The notes below the pieces were generated by a model. The model was not told where the DNA came from, searched no databases, and worked only from the letters and a program-made list of their open reading frames with translations. The translations under genes and the position numbers were made by a program. From Planococcus lenghuensis (lineage in GTDB: Bacteria > Bacillota > Bacilli > Bacillales_A > Planococcaceae), in NCBI RefSeq assembly GCF_001999905.1, contig NZ_CP019640.1, positions 2,832,001-2,896,000 of the forward strand: a stretch of 64,000 nt of DNA. Reading direction: 5' to 3'. Within the stretch, counting starts at the first letter, position 1. Each line of letters opens with the position of its first letter. This document shows, piece after piece, positions 26,201 through 35,807 of the stretch.

Positions 26201-26851
26201 TTACATAATTTTTCTAACTAACATGAAAGTTTCAGCAAATGGAACTCCTATAGTTGAACCCCTAAATTTCGCTAAAGACTCAATTATTTCATTAGATCTA
26301 GGATGCGGAGCTTCATTTAGCTGTGACTTATAAGAACTCATAGCTTCTAACTTCTGTTTAAAATAGGGAGAGATATCACTCCATACGTTCGGTATATAAG
26401 CATTATCAACAGTAGGAATATTCCATTCGGTTTCTGATAACGTTTCGTATACAAATATATTTTCGATGTTCAATCCATTGATTGGCCTCATTGCCACCAT
26501 AGCGCTGTGGGATACGATCCCATGATCCATATGCATGTCTCCTTTATGTGGAATAAAGGCCATATCGGGCTTAACTTCTTGTACCACCCTATGAAATTCT
26601 TTATTTAAATCAATTAAGGGAGTTTCTTTCAATCTTACTACCGGAAAGTCAAGAAAGATTGTTTCCTTTACGCCTAAAATTTTATGTGCTTCTAACGCTT
26701 CACTTCTAATCACATTTAATTTTTCCGCAGTTGCACTTTTAGTTACTTCACATACAACTACTTCATGACCCAAGCTAGAATATTTGGCAATTGTACCACC
26801 TACACCTAAAACTTCATCATCATTATGCGGTGCAAATACTAATATTTTCAT
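26201..26851 (-). CDS. PIG-L/LmbE-type N-acetylglucosaminyl deacetylase
   Basis: 216 residues with the zinc-binding N-terminal motif PHNDDEVLGVGGT (the usual form is PHPDDE) and HMDHGIVSHSAM for the third metal ligand. The family removes acetyl groups from GlcNAc-type sugars or related substrates. It lies between a formyltransferase and an acetyltransferase, so the three may jointly replace one acyl group by another on an amino sugar. It has its own ribosome site and a 30-bp gap to the next gene. Confidence 0.85.
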   Translation of the reverse strand: MKILVFAPHNDDEVLGVGGTIAKYSSLGHEVVVCEVTKSATAEKLNVIRSEALEAHKILGVKETIFLDFPVVRLKETPLIDLNKEFHRVVQEVKPDMAFIPHKGDMHMDHGIVSHSAMVAMRPINGLNIENIFVYETLSETEWNIPTVDNAYIPNVWSDISPYFKQKLEAMSSYKSQLNEAPHPRSNEIIESLAKFRGSTIGVPFAETFMLVRKIM

Positions 26852-26900
26852 AACTTTTCATCCTTTTTTTATCCCTATCATGTTGTACCAATGGATAATA

Positions 26901-27800
26901 TTATTTGAATTTCTGTCCAACAATAAGTTCTTGAGTAATTTCTAATTCATATTCATACACTCTTAAAAGACCGTCTTTACAAACAATATCAAAATACCCG
27001 TTTTTAATATTAGCTATTTGCCCTGGAAAGCCAATGTACTTAGGATTTTTAAAAAAATCGGCTTTCCAAATTGTACATTTATACTTTCCTTTGTAAAAAG
27101 AAAAAGCACCAGGATAAGGTTTTGACACAGCTCTAATTAGCCTTTGTATGTCTCTGGATGATTTGTTCCAATCAATGCGTCCATCTTCTGGAGTTCTTTT
27201 CAATAAATAGGTTGCTTCTTTCTCATTTTGCTTAAGGGGTACTATAGAATTCTCCAGCAACTTAGGCAAAGTTTTTTTTATCAACTTTCTAAATGCCTCG
27301 TGACACTTCAGTTGAACATCCGATGCATAATCTAATTCACTAATTTGATAATCTTCTTGAGCAATTATATCTCCAGAATCCATACCTTCATCAATGAAAA
27401 AGAGAGAGCACTTGGTATTTTTAACATCTAAGATAATTTGCCATACTAATGCAGCTCTACCTCTGTGCTTTGGAAGTGGCGTTGGATGAAATCCAATCGT
27501 TCCCTTTGAAGCAAGATCAATAATTTCTTTTTTTACTAATTGCGATAAACCGATTACAAATATGTAGTCTGGAGAAATTTGTTTTATTACATCAATATGT
27601 TGCTCATCATTGATATTTTTGAATTTCCGATAAGGTATATTGTTTACAAAAGCTAACTCATGGATAGGTTCATATCCAGAGACATTTGCAGAATATTTCT
27701 CATCAAGTGAAAAAATCATATCAACCGAGAAGTTTATGTCAATCATTTCTTCAATTAATGCTTTAGTAGAACCTACAGACCCAATTACAATCGTTTTCAT
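26901..27800 (-). CDS. Formyltransferase (sugar N-formyltransferase-like)
   Basis: 299 residues with a formyl_trans_N domain (GFHPTPLPKHRGRAALVWQI: His of HPxxLP, then the RG pair), DEGMDSGDIIAQ with the catalytic Asp, and a formyl_trans_C-like tail (GRIDWNKSSRDIQRLIRA, PYPGAFSF). This set is shared by methionyl-tRNA formyltransferase, ArnA and sugar formyltransferases; the capsule context favours transfer of formyl from 10-formyl-tetrahydrofolate to a 4-amino sugar nucleotide. It is the first surviving gene downstream of the IS pile-up at 27.8-31.2 kb. Confidence 0.85.
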   Translation of the reverse strand: MKTIVIGSVGSTKALIEEMIDINFSVDMIFSLDEKYSANVSGYEPIHELAFVNNIPYRKFKNINDEQHIDVIKQISPDYIFVIGLSQLVKKEIIDLASKGTIGFHPTPLPKHRGRAALVWQIILDVKNTKCSLFFIDEGMDSGDIIAQEDYQISELDYASDVQLKCHEAFRKLIKKTLPKLLENSIVPLKQNEKEATYLLKRTPEDGRIDWNKSSRDIQRLIRAVSKPYPGAFSFYKGKYKCTIWKADFFKNPKYIGFPGQIANIKNGYFDIVCKDGLLRVYEYELEITQELIVGQKFK

Positions 27801-27835
27801 AATCTTCTCCTTTTAGCAAGGCTTTTTAAAATAAC

Positions 27836-28392
27836 TATATGAGCCAATTTCATAAATCGGCCTTTTAAAAAAGTGTAGACTGCTCTTCTGTTTGTTTCGT
27901 CCTTTTTTAAATCATCGTGTCTGTCTTACTGATTGCGGAAATCATCCGGGAATAGGAAGACTTGGATGGCACGTCATCAAATAACAGAAATGCACAGTCG
28001 AACCGGAAGAACGGGTCTTGCCCCAGGCGTTTAACCCATAGTTTAATCGTCGGAATTCGCTTCACCACACGAACGATCAACGAATAGATCATGGCACCGT
28101 AATTCAGTTCCCGAGGAACCCCTCGATGGGTCTTTTTATCAAAAATGCGAAGAAGCGGACCCAGTTCCAATATCGAAAAAATGACATTGAACCGGTGGGT
28201 AGGTGCCATTTCGAATAATTCCTGCATGTCAAACAGGTACTCTTATCTTATAATAGGCATAGAGCGCTTTCCCTCCTGTTTTGAGTATGTTGTGGTGACT
28301 ACTATTATAGAGGATTTAGGGAGGTGCTCCTTTTTATTGCCGTTTTATGCTTAGAGCCGCAAGGCCTCGCAATTATGAAATTGATTCATATA
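27836..28392 (-). mobile_element. Internally deleted IS1182 relative, copy 2
   Basis: Ends match those of copy 1 (TATATGAGCCAATTTCATAA and, from the other side, TATATGAATCAATTTCATAA). The first part of the transposase (MQELFEMAPTHRF..., ELNYGAMIYSL...) is readable from about 28227 to 27907, then only about 70 bp of the right end remains; roughly 1.2 kb of the middle is missing. A frameshift lies near the start codon. It runs opposite to copy 1, and its outer TATA is shared with the adjoining IS630 copy. Confidence 0.8.
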
Positions 28393-28407
28393 AGTTGAGA
28401 TAAATCT

Positions 28408-28647
28408 GGCTCTTCACCAAGAAATGCACTTGGTTTCTTTTCGACAACAAAGAAAATCGCATCATCCTTTAAAAAGGTGGAGAGTTGCTGCAGTTGTATC
28501 TGGAAGAAAGAGCAATAAGCGGCGACTCCAGCGGAATCAGAGGGCCAAGCGAGACCCTGCAGATCTCGTAAGCGAACGAAGCGGCTCGCGGACCGCGTCC
28601 GCTTTAAGTAATTTCTTCTTGTCAAGTACAGACTTTGGTGAAGAGCC
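28408..28647. mobile_element. 240-bp miniature element with ISL3-type ends
   Basis: Inverted repeats GGCTCTTCACCAA at both ends (13 perfect bases, weaker similarity to about 26) are flanked by a perfect 8-bp direct repeat ATAAATCT at 28400-28407 and 28648-28655. GGCTCTT ends and 8-bp duplications are the signature of the ISL3 family. It has no transposase and contains a GC-rich palindromic block (GCGAGACCCTGCAG...GGCTCGCGGACCGCG). This is a MITE-like non-autonomous element, probably mobilised by an ISL3 transposase in trans. Confidence 0.82.
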
Positions 28648-28714
28648 ATAAATCTTTTTCATTTTTTCGTCTACATTGCATACTGAAAAAAACGCCTGAA
28701 AGGAATGGTCAGCC

Positions 28715-29734
28715 ATGAACCTGGAAGCGGAAATCCAAGAACTGCAGACAGCCATGAACTTAGAAAAGGAGCGCCGGATGTTTGAACGATCTTAGGCGGT
28801 CAAGCTGGTGCTTGAAGGCAAGACCCGGAAAGAAGGCCGCTGTCATCATCGACCGCATGGAGCACACCGTCGGGAGCTACGTGGCAGCTTATAAGAAAAA
28901 CGGACTCGCCGGACTCCGCCGAGGCACATCCACCGGAAAACCGCCGAAACTGACTGACGAACAGCAGGAGGAACTGCGGGAGATCATCGCCTACAAGACG
29001 CCGGCGGATGTTGGGTGCCCGGCGAGCTGGTCGAACGGGAATGGGGCGAGACCTATTCGCTGAAATGACTTTCCCAGCTGTTCGAATTCCCTTGGCCTCA
29101 GCTTCATGCGTCCGACGTATCCCTTGAAGAAAGCTGATCCCGAAAAACAGGCTGCTTTCCAGAATGAGACATTCCCGGATCTTAAAAAACTGATGGACGG
29201 CCAGATTGACCACCTGCTGTTTGAGGATGAATCGATGATCCGGGATTATCAGGCGATCGGCCGCACTTGGTTCTTACGTGGAAAACAGCGAATCATTCCG
29301 ACATTCGGCCAGCAAAAGGACGTCAAACTGATTGGCACGCTGGACTACGAGACCGGTGAAATTTTCTGTATCGAAGAAGAACAATATGATGCCAAAACGT
29401 TCCTGCACTTCCTCTAGAAACTGCTGACTGTCTACCCAATGGGTAAAATCGTCATAGTTCTAGATAACGCCCGGATCCACCATGCCAAGCTGATCCAGCC
29501 ATTCCTAGACGAACACCGCAACCGCTTGGAACTCGTCTTCCTGCCGCCCTACAATCCACAGTTGAATTTGATGGAAGGCGTTTGAAAGTGGCTGAAGGAA
29601 GCTGTCATCCACAACATCTTCTTCGGCAGTGCTTCGGCAGTGTCCAGAAGATTAAACTCGCTGTCCGCATCTTCCTCAAGGACGTGGATCAGCGCTGGGC
29701 GGAAGTGATTGACCGGTTGTGCATAAGAATATAA
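28715..29734 (+). pseudogene. IS630 transposase of copy 2, multiply broken
   Basis: Starts MNLEAEIQELQTAMN as in copy 1. Lesions include TAG at 28793-28795 (after FERS), a frameshift near 28831, a deletion near 29023, a TAG at 29416-29418, a TGA at 29582-29584 and a small duplication near 29630. At the orfA/orfB junction it has six A, not eight, and reads straight through (FPDLKKLMDGQIDH). The second catalytic Asp is kept here (LDNARIHH). Confidence 0.85.
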
Positions 29735-29755
29735 ATTCTTTAACTTAACTTATAT

Positions 29756-31156
29756 CACTAGTGTTGCATAAAAGTAGAAGAACAATCAATCGAAATATTT
29801 TGAATCATTTTCGCCAAAAAAGAACACGCCTGAATAAAGGTAGCACTATCCACTTGGTAATTTTATACAAATAGCCCAGGAAAACGGTGACCGACCATTC
29901 GTTTTACGGAACCGATGTTCCTTCAATCCGGCGAAGCCAGTCCCTGGCATTCTTCCAGAGCTTCGCCGTTAACAGGCGCGTGATGGCCAGAATTGACTTT
30001 TTGCTTTCTGTTTCCAGCTGGATCAGTACGTTCAGGCAGTAGGCGATCAAGGCGAGGTAGATCTGATTTTTTACGGCATTTTCGCTTTGTCCGTAGAAAT
30101 GCTTGATCTTCACGTGCTGCTTGAGCCATTTGAAGAACAATTCGATGGCCCACCGTGACCGGTAGATGTCACTGATTTCCGCTGCAGACAAGTCGAAACG
30201 GTTGGTGACGAGGCGCAACTCTCCGCCTTTGCCATCCGGTATGACCACAATCCGAAAGACGTTTTCCGTACAGTTTGTGGCGTTTCCGATAAAAGCCATC
30301 GTATCTGAAATGGCATCACAACAGACGGAAGTGCGAATTTTTCTACCGGACGTACGACGGAATTTTTCTTCAGCCGGCTGACAAAAAAGAGGCCGTCGTC
30401 TGTAAACGTGTCAAAGCGGACGTAATCCATATAGCCCCGGTCGAAGACATACATGGCTTCCTTGTCGTCAACGAGCACTTCCAGCTGGTTGCGGTCGGAT
30501 TCCTTGGCGTTCGTGATGATTTCCTTGTCCGGGTAATGGGTTCCCTTTTCATCGAATACCAGACGCAAATGCAGTTTGACACCCGATTTGGTCTTCCGGA
30601 ACTTCGCCCACTTAAAGTGATTGACGTTCAGGGGAAGCGTGGAAGAGTCGATGACTTTCAAGGGCATCCCGTTGGGGGATGGCATCTTCTTTCCTTTGAT
30701 TCGGCTCACAAGCTGTAGGAAGAGATTCGAAAGAATCACTGGGTCCAAGCCGTTATTTTTTCTCGACAGCTGGGAAACACTGATGGATTGAACGCCGGCA
30801 GCCCGTTGGAGGTCAGTATTGGCCAAAGCAGCTTCCAGCGCATGAAGGCTGTCCGCTTTCATTAATTGGGCATGCAACATCAAAAGCAGGTACGCCTGCG
30901 TCGTCAGTTTTTTTGTATAGCGATCCTGTCGATGATTCTTCACAATTTCGTTGAATTTCTCAAAATTTATGGGGTAAACCCATTTACCAAATGCCGTTTT
31001 TTTAGTATTCTTGTCCATGCGTGAGTCCTTTTTAGTGGATTTGGACAGGAACTACCTGTGCTTTCCATTATGAAGGACTTTTTCTATTGGATTTAACTGA
31101 TTTTCGAAGATTTGATGAATTTCTAATGTTCCAGATAAATTAATGCAACACTAGTG
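29756..31156 (-). mobile_element. IS4-family element
   Basis: 1401 bp with perfect inverted repeats CACTAGTGTTGCAT at both ends, flanked by the direct repeat AACTTATAT at 29747-29755 and 31157-31165. The insertion lies in the right terminal repeat of IS630 copy 2. It contains one transposase gene with a single frameshift, so it is a fairly recent arrival. Confidence 0.85.
29904..31018 (-). pseudogene. IS4-family transposase with one frameshift
   Basis: The N-terminal part (FGKWVYPINFEKFN, then VIDSSTLPLN with the first Asp and YVFDRGYMDY with the second) is open from 31018 to about 30330. The C-terminal part (MAFIGNATNCTENVFRIV, then YRSRWAIELFFKWLKQH with the Y-x-R-x6-E-x6-K signature) is in another frame, from about 30320 to 29904. 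A single small indel near 30320-30345 explains the break. Otherwise it is complete at about 370 residues, a normal size for this group. Confidence 0.88.
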
Positions 31157-31167
31157 AACTTATATAG

Positions 31168-31791
31168 TTAATCTGTATTATTCATAACTTTTTCTTTTTT
31201 AAATTTCTCTTCTCCCATAGATACTATGGCGAGAGTTTTAGTAAGGATTTTAAAGTCTAAAAACAATGAAAAATTTCTGACATATTCTATGTCATACTCT
31301 ATTCTTTGTTCCCAGGGCAGAGTTATATTCCCATTAATTTGCGCTAATCCTGTCATGCCTGGTTTTACATTTATACGCTTCAATTGATGCGGGGTATATT
31401 CTAATACCTGTTTCATAATAGTTGGTCTCGGGCCAACCAAACTCATATCGCCAAGGAACACATTCAAAAGTTGAGGTAATTCATCAACCTTACTTCGCCT
31501 TAGCAACTTTCCGAGCTTTGTTAAACGATCCTTATCCTTAGAAAAATCTAATTTGGACTCTGCTTCTTTATTTACTTTCATTGTACGAAACTTCAAGATA
31601 TTAAATTCTACCTGGTTTTTTCCAACTCTTTTTTGTTTAAAAAAAATCGGACCAGGCATAAAAATTTTCATAAGAATAATTACAATAATAAGAATCGGAG
31701 ACAAAAGAATTAATCCTATACCACTACCAAACAAATCAATAACTCGTTTAATGAAAAATTTCATCTTCTTTGTAGAATCCATTACTTCCAC
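31168..31791 (-). CDS. Phosphoglycosyltransferase, PglC-like (initiating enzyme of cluster 1)
   Basis: 207 residues: one N-terminal hydrophobic helix (IGLILLSPILIIVIILMK) followed by the catalytic domain of small monotopic phosphoglycosyltransferases ([43 protein letters not shown]). These enzymes move a sugar phosphate from UDP-sugar to undecaprenyl phosphate, starting the repeat unit. It overlaps the aminotransferase gene by 10 bp. The small size and its PglE- and PglF-like neighbours suggest a diacetamido-trideoxy sugar (bacillosamine type) as substrate. The IS stack ends directly at its stop codon. Confidence 0.88.
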   Translation of the reverse strand: MEVMDSTKKMKFFIKRVIDLFGSGIGLILLSPILIIVIILMKIFMPGPIFFKQKRVGKNQVEFNILKFRTMKVNKEAESKLDFSKDKDRLTKLGKLLRRSKVDELPQLLNVFLGDMSLVGPRPTIMKQVLEYTPHQLKRINVKPGMTGLAQINGNITLPWEQRIEYDIEYVRNFSLFLDFKILTKTLAIVSMGEEKFKKEKVMNNTD

Positions 31792-32909
31792 AACCCTCGA
31801 ATTATCTTAACAACTCTCCCCAACTCCTCATCCTTAACCTTTGTATCACTCGGCAAACAAACCCCAGTCTCAAACAATCTCTCTGAAACATTAGAACCAA
31901 CGAAGTCATACCTCTCAAAATAAGGCTGCTTATGCATCGGTTTCCAGATTGGACGGGACTCAATATTCTCTGTTTCTAATGCGTTCATTACATCAATCGG
32001 CTGTACTTTACCTTTCAACGTCAAAGTACTTAACCAATAGTTCGGTCTGTTCCATTCATTGGTTGGCATGAATGAGAGCCCCTCAAGATGACTAAGTTCC
32101 TGCTGGTAAAATTCAAAGATTGCCCGTTTCTTCTCAACCCGCTGATCTAGTACTTTTAACTGACCTCTACCAATTCCAGCTACCACGTTACTCATCCGGT
32201 AATTATAACCCAGTTCACTGTGCTGGTAATGAGGTGCTGGGTCGCGACTCTGCATTGCCCAGAATCGTGCCTTTGCAATTCGTTCTTCATCATTAGAAAT
32301 CAGCATTCCTCCACCAGACGTCGTGATAATTTTATTGCCGTTAAAAGAGTAGATACCGTAGTCACCAAAAGTCCCTGTCTGTTTTCCTTTATAAGTTGTA
32401 CCAAGACTTTCGGCTGCATCTTCAATTAAAGTGACATTATATCTCTTGCAAATTCCCATGATTCTATCTAAATCTGCTGATAATCCATACAGGTGAACAA
32501 CAATTACCGCTTTCACTTCTGGGTATTTGATAAAGGCTTCTTCGAGCGCTTCTGGGCACATATTCCATGTTTCATAATCGCTATCGATGAAAACCGGAAT
32601 CGCATTTTGATAAATGATTGGGTTAGCAGTGGCCGAAAACGTGAGTGACTGGCAAAATACAATATCTCCTGCGCCTACGCCTGCTGCCTTTAATGCAAGA
32701 TGAAGTGCCGCTGTTCCAGAGGATAAAGCGGCAGCCGCTTTTGTTCCTACTTTCAAAGCGAGTTCCTTTTCGAATCCATTTACATTCATTCCGAGCGGCG
32801 CAATCCAGTTCGTATCAAATGCTTCTTTTACATATTCCATTTCGTAACCTTCATCGCTCATATGAGGAGATGAAAGGTAGATTCGGTTCATTGTCTTCAT
32901 TACGGTCAT
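31782..32909 (-). CDS. DegT/PglE-type sugar aminotransferase
   Basis: About 375 residues in the PLP-dependent DegT/DnrJ/EryC1/StrS family. The N-terminus NRIYLSSPHMSDEGYE is typical of PglE/LegC. GTAALHLALKAAGVG binds the cofactor phosphate, and SFNGNKIITTSGGG carries the Lys that forms the internal aldimine. ATG at 32909 is chosen because GGGAGG lies eight bases upstream; the frame is open to 32948. It would aminate the 4-keto group of the product made by the upstream dehydratase. Confidence 0.87.
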   Translation of the reverse strand: MTVMKTMNRIYLSSPHMSDEGYEMEYVKEAFDTNWIAPLGMNVNGFEKELALKVGTKAAAALSSGTAALHLALKAAGVGAGDIVFCQSLTFSATANPIIYQNAIPVFIDSDYETWNMCPEALEEAFIKYPEVKAVIVVHLYGLSADLDRIMGICKRYNVTLIEDAAESLGTTYKGKQTGTFGDYGIYSFNGNKIITTSGGGMLISNDEERIAKARFWAMQSRDPAPHYQHSELGYNYRMSNVVAGIGRGQLKVLDQRVEKKRAIFEFYQQELSHLEGLSFMPTNEWNRPNYWLSTLTLKGKVQPIDVMNALETENIESRPIWKPMHKQPYFERYDFVGSNVSERLFETGVCLPSDTKVKDEELGRVVKIIRGLWK

Positions 32910-32976
32910 AAAAGTGGCCTCCCTTTCATCAATATTATAGGAAAACACACATCCAATTTCAGGGCTGTGTGTATGG

Positions 32977-34854
32977 TCATTTCGTCGCTTGAGCTGGCTC
33001 TCGCTGCTGTTGACTTGTCATTAAGAGCGTTGGTACTGAAACCCCATCTGTATCTACATTCTTCCTATTTGCCAACCCAACTAGCAATTCTTTGATTTCA
33101 CTATCACCTAGTTGAGGGATCTTCTCTAACACATATAACAATTCGTGCTGACTAATCGGATTAGCTTTTCCGATATAAATTTTCGGGAACACTTTCTCTT
33201 TCTGAATCTCGTTTTCATTCAACAATTCCTCAAACATCTTCTCACCTGTTCGGATGCCGGTAAACTGGATCATGATCTCATCTTCTGAGTAACCACTTAA
33301 GCGAATGAGGTTCTTGGCAAGATCTACTATTTTAACTGGTTCACCCATATCAAGTACGAAAACTTCCCCACCTGCCGCAAGTGTCCCCGCTTGGATGACA
33401 AGACGTGAAGCTTCTGGGATAGTCATGAAATAACGGGTCATTTCAGAATCCGTCACGGTTACCGGTCCGCCTGCTGCAATCTGCTTCTTGAATAAGGGCA
33501 CCACACTGCCTCGTGAGCCAAGGACGTTCCCGAACCGGACAGCTGCGAATTTTGTATCGCTTTCCTTCGCCAAGTTCTGGACAATCATTTCCGCTACCCG
33601 TTTCGAGGCACCCATGACGTTCGGCGGGTTTACGGCCTTATCTGTTGAGATCATGACGAAATTTGAGACGCTAGCAAAATGAGCAGCTTCTGCCACGTTG
33701 CGTGTGCCGTAAATATTGTTCTTCACGGCTTCAATTGGATTGATTTCCATTAATGGGACATGTTTATGCGCTGCGGCATGGTATACTACATCCGGTCGAT
33801 ACTGTTGCATGACTTTCAGAATACGATCTCGGTCTTGAATATCCGCAATTACAGGAATGAGCTCCGTATTATCTCCGATTTTTTTCTGCAATTCCATATG
33901 AATCGTATAGATGGAGTTCTCTCCATGTCCGAGTAAAATCAGTTGCTTTGGGCCAAAACGAGCTACTTGCCGGGATAGCTCCGAACCGATGGATCCGCCG
34001 GCCCCTGTCACCAAAATTGTTTTACCGGAAAGCTGAACCGCGATTTTGTTCATGTCAAGCTCGACTTCTTCCCGACCGAGTAAGTCTTCGATTCTTACAT
34101 CTTGGATATCTGTAACAGATACTTTACCTGTCATAATATCTTCAATTACAGGAATCGTCTGAGTACGGATTCCCGTATCGACACAGCGTTTGATGAGCTC
34201 TGCCATTCCTTGTTTGCTCATGGACGGGATGGCGATGATAATATGCTCGATTTCGTTATCCCTTACGGTGTCTGCAATGATATCCGTACCGGCCAATACC
34301 CGGACACCGAATACTTCCAGTCCGTGTTTCCGGGAATCGTCATCGAGAAAGGCAATCGGCTTTAGGCCCGACCTCGGGTTACCAAGAAGTTGTCGACCGA
34401 CTAGTGTTCCCGCCTTGCCGGCACCTATGATGAGTGTTCGTTTTGTCTCATATTGTTCTTTTTGTACTTTGTTATCACGGAAAAAACGCCATGATAAGCG
34501 AGATCCGCCAATAAGTATTACATGAAGCATCCAGGTAATTGCGAGGGCACGAAGCAGAATATCGTTGACGGCGATCAGTTGCATTGCCGCCACTGTTGCA
34601 ATAGACCATGTGACTGTTTTAAAAATTAACGCTAATTCACCAACAGATGCATATTCCCAAACTTTTCGATACAGCCCATAGTATGTAGCAAAGATGTGAT
34701 GCCCTACAAATATTGTGATTGCACTTACAAGCAATACCCTGCTTTCCAGTGGATTGGTCCAAGGGTGTAAAAGATAATAACCTAGAAAGATTGAAAAGAA
34801 AACAATGAGGGAATCCAATCCAATCAAGAGAGATAAACGATTTTTCAATGACAA
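32977..34854 (-). CDS. Membrane-bound UDP-GlcNAc 4,6-dehydratase, PglF/CapD-like
   Basis: 625 residues. Four or five membrane helices in the first 150 residues are followed by a CoA-binding-like domain (LIIGAGKAGTLVGRQLL) and a large SDR domain (LVTGAGGSIGSELSRQV near residue 285, STDKAVNPPNVMGASKR with the modified catalytic triad). This is the retaining dehydratase layout of PglF, WbpM and CapD. The start is TTG with GAAGG upstream. With the PglE- and PglC-like genes just downstream it gives three steps of the bacillosamine-type route; the fourth, acylation, may be the acetyl- or formyltransferase beyond the IS stack. Confidence 0.9.
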   Translation of the reverse strand: MSLKNRLSLLIGLDSLIVFFSIFLGYYLLHPWTNPLESRVLLVSAITIFVGHHIFATYYGLYRKVWEYASVGELALIFKTVTWSIATVAAMQLIAVNDILLRALAITWMLHVILIGGSRLSWRFFRDNKVQKEQYETKRTLIIGAGKAGTLVGRQLLGNPRSGLKPIAFLDDDSRKHGLEVFGVRVLAGTDIIADTVRDNEIEHIIIAIPSMSKQGMAELIKRCVDTGIRTQTIPVIEDIMTGKVSVTDIQDVRIEDLLGREEVELDMNKIAVQLSGKTILVTGAGGSIGSELSRQVARFGPKQLILLGHGENSIYTIHMELQKKIGDNTELIPVIADIQDRDRILKVMQQYRPDVVYHAAAHKHVPLMEINPIEAVKNNIYGTRNVAEAAHFASVSNFVMISTDKAVNPPNVMGASKRVAEMIVQNLAKESDTKFAAVRFGNVLGSRGSVVPLFKKQIAAGGPVTVTDSEMTRYFMTIPEASRLVIQAGTLAAGGEVFVLDMGEPVKIVDLAKNLIRLSGYSEDEIMIQFTGIRTGEKMFEELLNENEIQKEKVFPKIYIGKANPISQHELLYVLEKIPQLGDSEIKELLVGLANRKNVDTDGVSVPTLLMTSQQQREPAQATK

Positions 34855-34992
34855 GTATATTCGCCTTCTTTCAATATGTAAAAAGTGTTAATTATTATTT
34901 TAACAAAAAAACACTAACTTTTATCCCAATTATAGTATTACTAAAGATATAAATCATTAGCACATTTTGTCGAAGATGGCCTTTCTTGTCTA

Positions 34993-35760
34993 TTACTTAA
35001 GTACTCTCCACCATTTAGAATCACTTATTTCTTCTGGTTCCAATTGAATCAGGAACTCATTCCGTATTATTCGATCATTATTTTCCAGGAGAATATCAAT
35101 AACCTCGTGTTTTTTTCTTTTTTCCAAATGATCAAGTCCTTCATTAAACAAAGCCGGACGGGTTTTTATATTATGTACATCTGATCCATATGTATGAACA
35201 AGATTAGCTTCGACCAATTGCATTGCTGTTTTTTGTATTGCTCGCCCGAAATGTCCTGCAAGACTCCCCGCTGTGATCTGCCCAAGTGCACCATTCGTGA
35301 TGAGCCGATAAAGTCTGTTCGGTTTTTCTGCAATAGCCTTATTCCGTTCGGGGTGCGCAATGATCGGTATTAAGTTCATACCGAGAAGCTGCTGAATAAC
35401 TGGAATAGTATACGCCGGCACGGTGTTGGACGGAAGCTCGATCAGCACATACCTCGACCCAGCAAGCGTCAATGCTTCTCCTTCTGCAATTTTGTCTGTA
35501 AGTACATCCTTCAGCCTCAATTCCTGACCCGTATGGAGTTTTAGCGGAATTTGTCGATCTTGGAGTTCTGTCGACAACTCTGCAATTTGTTCTCTAATAG
35601 TAGTAGCTTGAACATGGAATTGCGGATGAAACGCATGAGACGTAGCAATGATATCTGTAACTCCTGCATTTACGGCTTGCTCAATCAAATGGAGTGATTC
35701 TGTCTTTGTTGTGGGTCCATCATCTACTCCATATAGTATGTGACTATGCATATCCAGCAT
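34993..35760 (-). CDS. capC: PHP-type protein tyrosine phosphatase CapC/CpsB/YwqE
   Basis: 255 residues with the metal-binding motifs of the PHP phosphatases: MHSHILYGVDDGP at the N-terminus, TSHAFH, TGQELR, IAHPERN near residue 140 and SDVHN near residue 195 (the last is usually SDAH). It removes phosphate from the C-terminal tyrosines of the CapB kinase and so resets polymer assembly. It is the only phosphatase of this type seen in the window, whereas two CapA/CapB pairs are present. Confidence 0.92.
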   Translation of the reverse strand: MLDMHSHILYGVDDGPTTKTESLHLIEQAVNAGVTDIIATSHAFHPQFHVQATTIREQIAELSTELQDRQIPLKLHTGQELRLKDVLTDKIAEGEALTLAGSRYVLIELPSNTVPAYTIPVIQQLLGMNLIPIIAHPERNKAIAEKPNRLYRLITNGALGQITAGSLAGHFGRAIQKTAMQLVEANLVHTYGSDVHNIKTRPALFNEGLDHLEKRKKHEVIDILLENNDRIIRNEFLIQLEPEEISDSKWWRVLK

Positions 35761-35807
35761 TCAACATGCCCCCCCTAAAAGAAGCAGAGCAGAAAGGAAG
35801 ACCTTTC

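Larger units (their letters stand above)
28388..31167 (+). mobile_element. IS630-family element, copy 2, carrying two nested insertions
   Basis: The left end TATAAGTTGAGATAAAT and right end ...CTTAACTTATATAG frame a damaged copy of the IS630 at 11354-12496. The left end is split by a 240-bp miniature element (28408-28647, 8-bp duplication). The right end is split by an IS4-like element (29756-31156, 9-bp duplication). The whole stack ends one base before the stop of the phosphoglycosyltransferase gene at 31168. Confidence 0.8.

Noticed and set aside
28424-28755. Short ORFs in and beside the miniature element
   Set aside because: They lie inside the palindromic 240-bp element or its junction, have no ribosome site and match no family.
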